Positions 1 through 5,085 of a stretch of 5,085 nt of DNA are shown here, piece after piece (position 1 is the first letter of the stretch; each line of letters starts with the position of its first letter). This DNA is from Chloroflexota bacterium (GTDB taxonomy: Bacteria > Chloroflexota > Dehalococcoidia > Lucifugimonadales > JACPCL1): positions 1-5,085 of the forward strand of contig JACQUH010000183.1 of assembly GCA_016210375.1 (NCBI GenBank), read 5' to 3'. Made by a program: the position numbers and the translations under genes. A model generated the notes under the pieces. It was not told the DNA's origin. It was given only the letters and a program-made list of their open reading frames with translations, and did not search any database.

Positions 1-1560
1 CCACAGGCTGACCATGGTGTAGCCCACCATGAGGGCCAGCATGGGGTACTGGCTGCGCAGGGCGGCTCGCCGCTCTCCCAGGACGCGCATGGCGGCCACG
101 TGGGCCACGTACACGGCGACGATATGCCCGATGACGATGGCAATCACCGCGACAAACCAGGCGAACTTGGCGTTCACGATATTGACGTTCACAGCATGGC
201 CCGCCGTTCCCAGGAGGTCCCAGCCCCTGCCAAAGGGATCCGAGGCCAGCGGGATGATGAGCTGGCCCTGGATGAGCACGAAGGCAAAGAAGTGGGCGAG
301 CTGGTAGGCCAGGGCTATGGGTATGAGGGAGAACACGAAGGCGCGGGCAAAGGCCTTCCAGTCGTCCGACCGCCCAACGAGCATGGCCATGAGCACCATG
401 AAGGCCAGGTACACGGCGAGGAAAAGCAGCGGGAACGCGATCAGCCCAGCAGTCCTGACGCCGGTAGCAGCCTCGCCGCCCAGGAAACGGAAAACCGGGT
501 ACAGCCCACCTACCAGGTCTGCCCACAGGGGCGTGGAGGTAAAGCCGTCAAAGGTGACGGTGGACAGCAACACGACCACCATCACCAGCATGGACGGTGA
601 GGCTGCCTCCCGGGACAGAAGTCCGGCACCAAAGGGCCGGAGATTGAGCTCGCGGCTTCCTCTCGGGGCGCTGCGGAAGCACTCAAGGCAGCCCTCGCAC
701 TCCCCCGGGACACAGCCAGAGGCGCAACGCTGGCATACCACAGGGTCCGTGACCCGCACCTCCGTGGGTGCAAACCGGGCCAGCAGGCCAAAGGCCACCG
801 TGAATGCCTCGCCATGCTTGAGCCAGGCGTGCTTGCCAAAGGCCACCATCCCGGCAAAGGTGACGATGGTGTAGACGACGGCGAGGGTCGCCAGGCTGCG
901 TGGCTCGGCAGAGCTTGGGTACACAATTTCCACCCAGGCGAAGAGGCCGAAGAGAGCGACCGCAGGCCAGTATCCCAGCTTCTTAGGGTAGGGCCTGGTG
1001 GAGGCGAGCTGATCGCCGGGGTTGAGCAGGCGATAAAGGCCATCGGCCCAGGAGAACAGGGCATCCCAGGGGTTCACGAGCGCCCACAAGTTGCCCACGA
1101 GAGCGGAGGCGTAGGCCAGGCCCACCCACCAGAACACCCAGACCACAGTGGGGGCAAGGTTCTGCAGCGGGTCCTGGGCCCCCAGGAGACCGGCGGCTAC
1201 CACCAGGAGGAAGAACAGGACCGAGACGACTCGCACTGTGCCCAGGGACCAGGGATGGGCCAGCCCTCGGGAGAGACGCAGGCGGAGCAGGTTGTAGGTG
1301 GGATAGCCCCTGAGAGAGACGCTGCCCTGGGCGAAGAGGGCGATAACAAGAAAGGACAGGGTAACGGCGGCGCCGGCGCCGGTGACGTAGAGCCAGAGGG
1401 GCACAGGCAGGCCATACTTCTGGCCGAAGCCGTGGGCATAGGCGGGCTGCGCTGCCAGGGCCACCAGCCCGGCCAGGAGTCCCACCCCTATGCCGAGCAG
1501 ACTTCTGGCCTTCAAGGCACGGGGATGGCCCGCCACCCGCGAAGAACGGGGAGCGCTCAC
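1..1560 (-). CDS. Polytopic membrane protein with Cys-rich loop, FedB-like (partial, C-terminus beyond window)
   Basis: The reading frame is open for 520 codons from a GTG at 1560 to the window edge, with no stop. The GTG overlaps the TGA of the upstream copper gene (GTGA). Residues 1-42 look like a signal peptide ending in AYA, so the mature chain would start HGFG. About ten hydrophobic segments follow, for example near 54-76, 108-128, 138-160, 197-215, 223-241 and 324-340, with several more to the end. Landmarks are PLWLY (54-58), NLWALVNPW (157-165), STVTFDGF (333-340) and a C-terminal YTMVSLW. A loop at 276-294 holds six cysteines (C276, C279, C283, C288, C291, C294). From memory, this resembles a family often auto-annotated as fenitrothion hydrolase (FedB) in Chloroflexota and Actinobacteria. 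That name comes from a Burkholderia enzyme and probably does not describe the role here. Only a short tail seems to be missing, judging from the family-like ending. Being next to CopC/CopD suggests a copper or respiratory role, which is inference. The frame is certain; the function is not. Confidence 0.85.
   Translation of the reverse strand, partial: MSAPRSSRVAGHPRALKARSLLGIGVGLLAGLVALAAQPAYAHGFGQKYGLPVPLWLYVTGAGAAVTLSFLVIALFAQGSVSLRGYPTYNLLRLRLSRGLAHPWSLGTVRVVSVLFFLLVVAAGLLGAQDPLQNLAPTVVWVFWWVGLAYASALVGNLWALVNPWDALFSWADGLYRLLNPGDQLASTRPYPKKLGYWPAVALFGLFAWVEIVYPSSAEPRSLATLAVVYTIVTFAGMVAFGKHAWLKHGEAFTVAFGLLARFAPTEVRVTDPVVCQRCASGCVPGECEGCLECFRSAPRGSRELNLRPFGAGLLSREAASPSMLVMVVVLLSTVTFDGFTSTPLWADLVGGLYPVFRFLGGEAATGVRTAGLIAFPLLFLAVYLAFMVLMAMLVGRSDDWKAFARAFVFSLIPIALAYQLAHFFAFVLIQGQLIIPLASDPFGRGWDLLGTAGHAVNVNIVNAKFAWFVAVIAIVIGHIVAVYVAHVAAMRVLGERRAALRSQYPMLALMVGYTMVSLW
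1557..1560 (-). promoter_or_regulatory. GTGA stop-start overlap (translational coupling)
   Basis: The TGA ending the CopC/CopD-cytochrome gene and the GTG starting the next membrane protein share four bases. No Shine-Dalgarno-like sequence is visible just before this GTG, so the downstream gene is probably translated by re-initiation from the copper gene. This ties the amounts of the two membrane proteins together. Confidence 0.75.
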
Positions 1561-3869
1561 TCTCGGAAGGCCCGAATGTAATTGATGACGTGCCATATCT
1601 CATCTCGGCTGAGCACCTCTTTAAAGGAGGGCATGGATGTAGCGAGGCGTCCTTCGCTGACCACCGTGAACAGGTCGCTATCGGCGTGCATAGGGACGTG
1701 GATGGCCAGGTCAAAGGGCTTGGTGGGTAGGCTGGCCGCCCCAGGGCCGTCGCCGCGCCCAGTGAGGCCATGGCATGTCTGGCACCGGTCTGAGTATACC
1801 CTACCGCCAAGAGCAAGGGACGCCAAGTCCGGGGGGAACGGGTTGCGTGTCGCGATGGAAACGCTAGAAGTCAGGCTAGCGCCAACACCAAAACCAACGA
1901 TGCCGACAAGAGCGCCGGCAGTAAGTATGGCAAGGCCACTTCCGGTGGCGATGCCACCGGCGGAAAAGCCAACGACGAGAAAAAGGACGCCTATCAGGCC
2001 CAGCTCCACGGCCAGGAGGAGCTGGCCCGTGCGGGCCTTGGGCGCAAGGCCATCGCCGGGGCCTGTTTGAGAGAGCTCAAAGCGGAAGGTGGAGCGGGCG
2101 TCAAAGGCGTCGGCCCGGCGCACCACAACCTCCCCTTGCCAAATGCCGGACACGCTGAGAAGGGGGCCGTCCCAGAGGTACTCTCCGCCCCCTGCTGGCT
2201 GCGCTGTGCCCGTCATCTCTCCCAGGTCAGCGACCAAGTTGGTCAGCCTGACCTCCACGGCAAGGGCATTCTCCACGGGTCTGCCCCGTGTGTCCATCAG
2301 GGAAACCCTTACCCTGTTCTGGCCGATGCCACCAGGCTCAATGGTTGTCGTCATGTGCAGCCCTTCGGCGCTGGCGTGGAACGTAAGGGCCGCCGTACCC
2401 GCTCCCCTGGCTGCCGCTGCCTGCCGGGCTGGCTCCAGGCTGGTAAGCAAGCCGACTGACGCCAGCACAAGCAAACCGAGAGCGGCCTCTGCCGTTGTGA
2501 GCCTCCCTAGCCACTGGACGCCCTTTTCCCCATGCCTCAGCCTTGGCCTTGTCCAAATGAGGTTTGCTGCGCCCAGAAGCAGCATCAGGGCTACCAGGCC
2601 CACCTTGGCCAGGAGGACGACTCCGTAGGGAGTAGCCAGGGCGGGAAGCACCATAACCTGGGCCCAGGCGCCATACGCGCCTGAGACGACGATGGCGCCG
2701 ATGCTCAGGGCTGCCATCGCCGTGAACCGGGGTGCCATGGAAGACAGGAGGGAGCACCTTTCCTCTGGCGGCAAGCCACGGGTCACCAGCGGGATGGTCG
2801 TGGCGAAGTGCAGCAGGCCGCCAAGCCACAGCCCGACGCCAAGGAGATGAAGGTAGTCCGAGGCCACGGCCTGGGCCTTGATCTGGGGCAACGCCGCTCC
2901 ATGGCTGACGAGGCTCAGGGTCAGCAGCAGCCCGGAGGCGGTGGCCAGGGCGAGCAACCCGGGGAGGGCTGAAGGGCGGCGGGCTGGCCCCTCTGCTTTC
3001 TGCATTCCATAGCACCACCGCAACAGGCCCGCCAGCGCCAGGGCAGCAGCCATGCGCCAGAGCCACAGGTGGCCCCACTGGGTGCTGCCCAGGAGGGATG
3101 CCACGGGATTCCCTGCGGCCTTGTACCAGGGCACGCCACTGGCTGAGGCAGCCTGCAAGACCAACTGCACCACGGAAGCGAGGATGAACATGGTCAGGCC
3201 CAGCCACAGCAGACGCCGGCGCCGGGCGGCCAGCGTCTCGGCGGTCTGCTGCAGGAGGTGGCTCCTCCCTGCCCCGGCCAGGAGCGGGCCGGCTACCGCC
3301 AAGTCAAAGGCAACGCCGCCAAGAAGGCTCGTCGCTCCCACAAGGACCAGCCACCGGACCACGGGCTCCAGGGGATGCCGCAAGAGCGGCTGAGTTGTCT
3401 GCGGCCTGGAAGACCCGGCAACGATTGGTTCTCCTACAGAAAAGACGTAGGAACCCGCCAGACTGTGGCCATCCACCGTGGAGACGTTCTTCCAGGCCAC
3501 GGTGTAGAGGCCCCTGGGCAGAGGCTTCGCCGATACCGACATCAGCGTAGGGTCCAGCGGGTCAACTATGCTGTCGCCCTGGTCCATCGGCCTGCCAGCG
3601 GAGTCCAACACCTGGATTTCGCTGAAAGCCGGGGCCAGCGGCTCGCTGAACCACACCTGCACACGGGTTGGCGGCGTATCCAGGACGGCGTTGGGGGATG
3701 GAACGGCGCGAACCAGGTTGGCATGGGCAAAAGCCACCTGGGCGTCTGCCAGCAATATGGCCAGTGCCAAGCCCAAGATAGGCAGGGCAACCCATGTCCT
3801 TGGTTTTGAGGGCCGGTCTATTGCAGAAGTCATTGCCTTGGGAGTACCTGCCAATCGGCAATTGGGCAT
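1557..3869 (-). CDS. CopC-CopD copper protein fused to YtkA/FixH-like domain and C-terminal cytochrome c
   Basis: This 770-residue protein has four modules. A signal peptide ends in AFA at about residue 48, followed by a CopC beta-sandwich (49-147) with the N-terminal His49 and the DGH motif (His135) expected for Cu(II) binding. A CopD-type membrane domain (about 168-480, eight helices) carries His323, a DYLH motif (338-341), GLWLGGL (346-352) and His354. A soluble beta-rich domain (about 490-600) resembles YtkA/FixH. Two more helices (about 615-638 and 642-667) lead to a class I cytochrome c domain (683-770) with CQTCH at 696-700 and probable axial Met746 in SMPSF. The helix count puts all soluble modules on the outer face, so the architecture is topologically coherent. 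CopC binds copper and CopD is thought to move it across the membrane; here electron transfer by the haem may be coupled. The start is uncertain: ATG at 3869 or at 3833. Neither has a strong ribosome binding site, and the shorter form gives a more usual signal peptide. The gene overlaps the next one by 4 bases. Confidence 0.93.
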   Translation of the reverse strand: MPNCRLAGTPKAMTSAIDRPSKPRTWVALPILGLALAILLADAQVAFAHANLVRAVPSPNAVLDTPPTRVQVWFSEPLAPAFSEIQVLDSAGRPMDQGDSIVDPLDPTLMSVSAKPLPRGLYTVAWKNVSTVDGHSLAGSYVFSVGEPIVAGSSRPQTTQPLLRHPLEPVVRWLVLVGATSLLGGVAFDLAVAGPLLAGAGRSHLLQQTAETLAARRRRLLWLGLTMFILASVVQLVLQAASASGVPWYKAAGNPVASLLGSTQWGHLWLWRMAAALALAGLLRWCYGMQKAEGPARRPSALPGLLALATASGLLLTLSLVSHGAALPQIKAQAVASDYLHLLGVGLWLGGLLHFATTIPLVTRGLPPEERCSLLSSMAPRFTAMAALSIGAIVVSGAYGAWAQVMVLPALATPYGVVLLAKVGLVALMLLLGAANLIWTRPRLRHGEKGVQWLGRLTTAEAALGLLVLASVGLLTSLEPARQAAAARGAGTAALTFHASAEGLHMTTTIEPGGIGQNRVRVSLMDTRGRPVENALAVEVRLTNLVADLGEMTGTAQPAGGGEYLWDGPLLSVSGIWQGEVVVRRADAFDARSTFRFELSQTGPGDGLAPKARTGQLLLAVELGLIGVLFLVVGFSAGGIATGSGLAILTAGALVGIVGFGVGASLTSSVSIATRNPFPPDLASLALGGRVYSDRCQTCHGLTGRGDGPGAASLPTKPFDLAIHVPMHADSDLFTVVSEGRLATSMPSFKEVLSRDEIWHVINYIRAFRE

Positions 3870-3930
3870 GTTCGTTTTCGCCAGAAAGACGCGCCTGCGC
3901 CCTGGTCGCCAGCCGCAGAAGCGGGGTGGG

Positions 3931-3968
3931 GTGTAGGGGCGTCCCGACTTGTCGGGACGCCCCTACAC
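3931..3968. repeat. 38-bp perfect palindrome, 18-bp arms
   Basis: The left arm begins GTGTAGGGGCG and pairs perfectly with the right arm ending CGCCCCTACAC, with only TT between the arms. It lies between the small exported protein gene and the copper gene. No T-run follows on either strand, so it is not a classical intrinsic terminator, although it could slow transcription or stabilise mRNA. Short palindromes with a GTAGGGGCG edge are, to my recollection, common dispersed intergenic repeats in high-GC environmental genomes. A REP- or MITE-like element is the likeliest reading. Confidence 0.85.
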
Positions 3969-4003
3969 TGCTGCGTTCCCTCCGTGGCGCGGCGTCACAC
4001 TTG

Positions 4004-4013
4004 CGCCCCTACA
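4004..4013. repeat. Half copy of the palindrome arm (CGCCCCTACA)
   Basis: This 10-base stretch is identical to 3958-3967 in the right arm of the neighbouring palindrome. It is also an inverted match to 3932-3941. It may be the remains of a second copy, or the far terminal repeat of an element of about 80 bp spanning 3932-4013. Confidence 0.5.
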
Positions 4014-4064
4014 TTCGCCTGCCTCGTCCCCAGGGGCATCCCAGCAGCGGGAAACGCGGCAGGA

Positions 4065-4739
4065 CTAGCTACGTGGGTTCCTGCGGCCAAGGACCGCCTG
4101 GCCCACGCCAAGGACGACGCCCACTGCCCCCAGCGCAATGCCGGCTATGGCAAGGGTGCGGGCTGCAGAGGCCTCGCCCGCCGCATCCTGGACGCTGGCC
4201 TGGGCCTCCTGGGCCGTATCCAGAGCGCCCCGGGTGGCTGCCGACAGCTCCCGCGCCTCGGGCAGCTTCTCCGGGAACTGAAGGTCGGCAGAGGACTGCA
4301 CGTCGTTGAAGTTGCCGCCGCCAGCCCTGGAGTTGAAGGTCTCGTCTACCGGTTTCCCCTCCACAGCGCCGAAAAACCGCATCCGGTAATGGCCAGGCGC
4401 AGTGGGGATGAGGTCCGCTGTGTAGTGCCCGGGGTCGTTGAAGATGGTCCGCAGGTTGAATACCCGGGACACGCCGGTCGGTACGTGGGTGACCTCCACC
4501 TTCAGTGTGGCCTCCGTACCTGTCACCGGTGTATTGCCCGCCTTTCTGGTAACCCGGAGGTCCACGCCGTTCTTCTGGCCCTCATACGGCGGTTCCACGA
4601 TGAAACCCACGACGAACTGGTAGTCCCCAGCCACGTCCCGCCGCTCGTGGGCGTAGGCGACGGTGGTGACGACGGGCAAGGCAAGCAGCAACGTGAGAGC
4701 CATGACGATGGCCGCCTTTGACTTTGAACGCGATTTCAT
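4065..4739 (-). CDS. Exported, membrane-anchored protein with YtkA-like beta domain
   Basis: This is a 224-residue protein. Residues 1-30 form a signal peptide (KSRSKSK basic start, hydrophobic core, AYA cleavage site), giving a mature N-terminus His-Glu. Residues about 35-135 are beta-rich. They include VAGDYQFVVGF (36-46), a GQKNGVDLRV stretch (54-63) and two PGHY repeats (103-106 and 115-118) resembling the YtkA/CopC type of immunoglobulin-like fold. Residues about 157-195 are Ala/Glu-rich and probably helical or coiled-coil. A single membrane helix (about 196-216) is followed by GRRNPRS. The protein is therefore probably tethered by its C-terminus, with the domain outside the cell membrane. 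I recall similar proteins as hypothetical in Chloroflexota and Actinobacteria, with no established function. The ATG at 4739 is chosen because AGGAG lies 8 bases upstream and a signal peptide follows directly. The open frame continues upstream to 4919, but that part runs through palindromic repeats and has no plausible protein character. It probably belongs with the copper gene downstream, 195 bases away. Confidence 0.88.
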   Translation of the reverse strand: MKSRSKSKAAIVMALTLLLALPVVTTVAYAHERRDVAGDYQFVVGFIVEPPYEGQKNGVDLRVTRKAGNTPVTGTEATLKVEVTHVPTGVSRVFNLRTIFNDPGHYTADLIPTAPGHYRMRFFGAVEGKPVDETFNSRAGGGNFNDVQSSADLQFPEKLPEARELSAATRGALDTAQEAQASVQDAAGEASAARTLAIAGIALGAVGVVLGVGQAVLGRRNPRS

Positions 4740-4747
4740 GGGTGTTG

Positions 4748-4752
4748 CTCCT
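4748..4752 (-). promoter_or_regulatory. Ribosome binding site deciding the start at 4739
   Basis: On the minus strand AGGAG stands 8 bases before the ATG at 4739. It fixes the start at a signal peptide and argues against the longer open frame that begins at 4919. A second, similar ACAGGAGCA lies about 35 bases further upstream but has no suitable in-frame start after it. Confidence 0.75.
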
Positions 4753-4846
4753 GTTGTGCAGGAAACCGCCTCAAGATGCTCCTGTACCGCCCTCCGATGG
4801 TCATTAACCAAATACTTGTGTCTTGAGGTATTGACCTCTCCCCCTG

Positions 4847-4879
4847 TAGTCCCCCTCTCCGCATCGGAGAGGGGGACTA
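4847..4879. repeat. Perfect inverted repeat, 15-bp arms, CAT loop
   Basis: The left arm TAGTCCCCCTCTCCG is exactly matched by CGGAGAGGGGGACTA. It lies upstream of the exported protein gene and outside its supported coding start. It is probably a dispersed hairpin repeat; no T-run follows on either strand. Confidence 0.8.
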
Positions 4880-4888
4880 TGATTTGAG

Positions 4889-4927
4889 GAATCGGTGTGA
4901 TGCGGCAGGGCCGCATCACACCGATTC
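4889..4927. repeat. Perfect inverted repeat, 18-bp arms, AGG loop
   Basis: The left arm at 4889-4906 (starting GAATCGGTGTGATG) pairs perfectly with 4910-4927. It begins 10 bases after the previous hairpin and differs from it in sequence, so it is a separate element. It has no terminator-like T tract. Confidence 0.82.
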
Positions 4928-4937
4928 AAACTAATCT

Positions 4938-4967
4938 GCTCCCCCTTCCCGTGCGGGAAGGGGGAGC
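4938..4967. repeat. Inverted repeat, 14-bp arms (CCCCCTTCCCG type)
   Basis: GCTCCCCCTTCCCG pairs with CGGGAAGGGGGAGC across a TG centre, and AGAGGGGGTTAGGG follows just after. In my recollection, purine-rich hairpins of this style with such a tail recur between genes in many environmental bacterial genomes. A REP-like repeat is the best reading. Confidence 0.75.
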
Positions 4968-5029
4968 CAGAGGGGGTTAGGGTATTTAGCCAATGACCTT
5001 TAGTATCTATCTCCGAATGACTTTTTTCA

Positions 5030-5049
5030 CCGCAGCCTGAAGGCTGCGG
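5030..5049. repeat. Hairpin, 8-bp arms, TGAA loop
   Basis: CCGCAGCC pairs with GGCTGCGG around TGAA. It is half of a two-hairpin element with the repeat at 5057-5076. A run of six T (5022-5027) lies just before it on the plus strand, which is the wrong side for a plus-strand terminator; on the minus strand the same bases are an A-run, so it is not a terminator there either. Confidence 0.7.
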
Positions 5050-5056
5050 CTTGTAG

Positions 5057-5076
5057 CCGCCCCCTTCAGGGGGCGG
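5057..5076. repeat. Hairpin, 8-bp arms, TTCA loop
   Basis: CCGCCCCC pairs with GGGGGCGG around TTCA. Together with 5030-5049 it can instead form one longer stem: CCTGAAGG (5036-5043) with CCTTCAGG (5063-5070), and GCGGC (5046-5050) with GCCGC (5056-5060). The two folds exclude each other. Confidence 0.7.
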
Positions 5077-5085
5077 TACAAAAGA

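Larger units (their letters stand above)
4740..5085. other. Non-coding region with clustered hairpin repeats
   Basis: I see no credible gene here. The open frames are short or run through the palindromes. The region holds the leader of the exported protein gene (4740 to about 4840) and five perfect hairpins between 4847 and 5076. A promoter for the minus-strand gene should lie around 4770-4845, but I cannot point to convincing -35 and -10 boxes. A small GAGGT-ATTG-ACCTC inverted repeat at 4825-4838 could be an operator, but it is weak evidence. What lies beyond 5085 is unknown. Confidence 0.65.

Noticed and set aside
100..1581. Long plus-strand open frames opposite the FedB-like gene (100-600, 317-874, 814-1581)
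   Set aside because: They are rich in Gly, Arg, Pro and Gln with no domain character, and they lie antisense to a continuous minus-strand frame of clear membrane-protein composition.
582..1816. Other minus-strand open frames (582-1064, 983-1816, 1197-1439)
   Set aside because: They are out of frame with the 520-codon frame that starts at 1560. Their translations are low-complexity Ser/Pro/Arg-rich, and they overlap each other and the copper gene.
2338..3207. Minus-strand open frame inside the copper gene
   Set aside because: It is a frame shadow of the CopD region with Pro/Arg/Gly-rich composition and no motifs.
3931..3968. Intrinsic terminator between the two genes
   Set aside because: The stem is strong, but no T-run follows it on either strand. 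Both genes point the same way and may be co-transcribed.
4740..4919. N-terminal extension of the small exported protein to an ATG at 4919
   Set aside because: The extension would translate through two palindromes, lacks a ribosome binding site and would bury a good signal peptide 60 residues inside the protein.
4847..5076. CRISPR array
   Set aside because: The repeats are palindromes of different sequence and there are no regular identical repeats with spacers.

Overview
The window is a GC-rich stretch in which all recognisable coding is on the minus strand. It carries three genes read right to left: a small exported membrane-anchored protein (4065-4739), a large CopC/CopD-type copper protein with a C-terminal cytochrome c (1557-3869), and a polytopic membrane protein that runs off the left edge (1-1560, no stop in the window). 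From memory, the gene content and the many short perfect hairpins between genes are most reminiscent of Chloroflexota (Dehalococcoidia-like) metagenomic genomes. That assignment is an inference of modest confidence, because no rRNA or universal marker is present.

Layout from right to left in transcription order. Positions 4740-5085 are non-coding and packed with short perfect inverted repeats of unrelated sequence; its left end holds the ribosome binding site of the first gene. Positions 4065-4739 encode a 224-residue protein with a signal peptide, a beta-rich YtkA-like domain, an Ala-rich helical stalk and a C-terminal membrane anchor. Positions 3870-4064 are intergenic and hold a 38-bp perfect palindrome plus a half copy. 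Positions 1557-3869 encode the multi-module copper/haem protein. Its stop codon overlaps the GTG start of the third gene by 4 bases (GTGA), so the last two genes are almost certainly translated as a unit.

All three proteins have a signal peptide ending in an A-x-A site, and each predicted mature chain starts with histidine (His-Ala, His-Gly, His-Glu). Together with the CopC/CopD domains and the haem c domain, this suggests a membrane-outer-face system for copper handling, possibly linked to electron transfer or to oxidase assembly. The substrate and physiological role cannot be settled from sequence alone. The long plus-strand open frames opposite these genes are antisense shadows of high-GC coding sequence.
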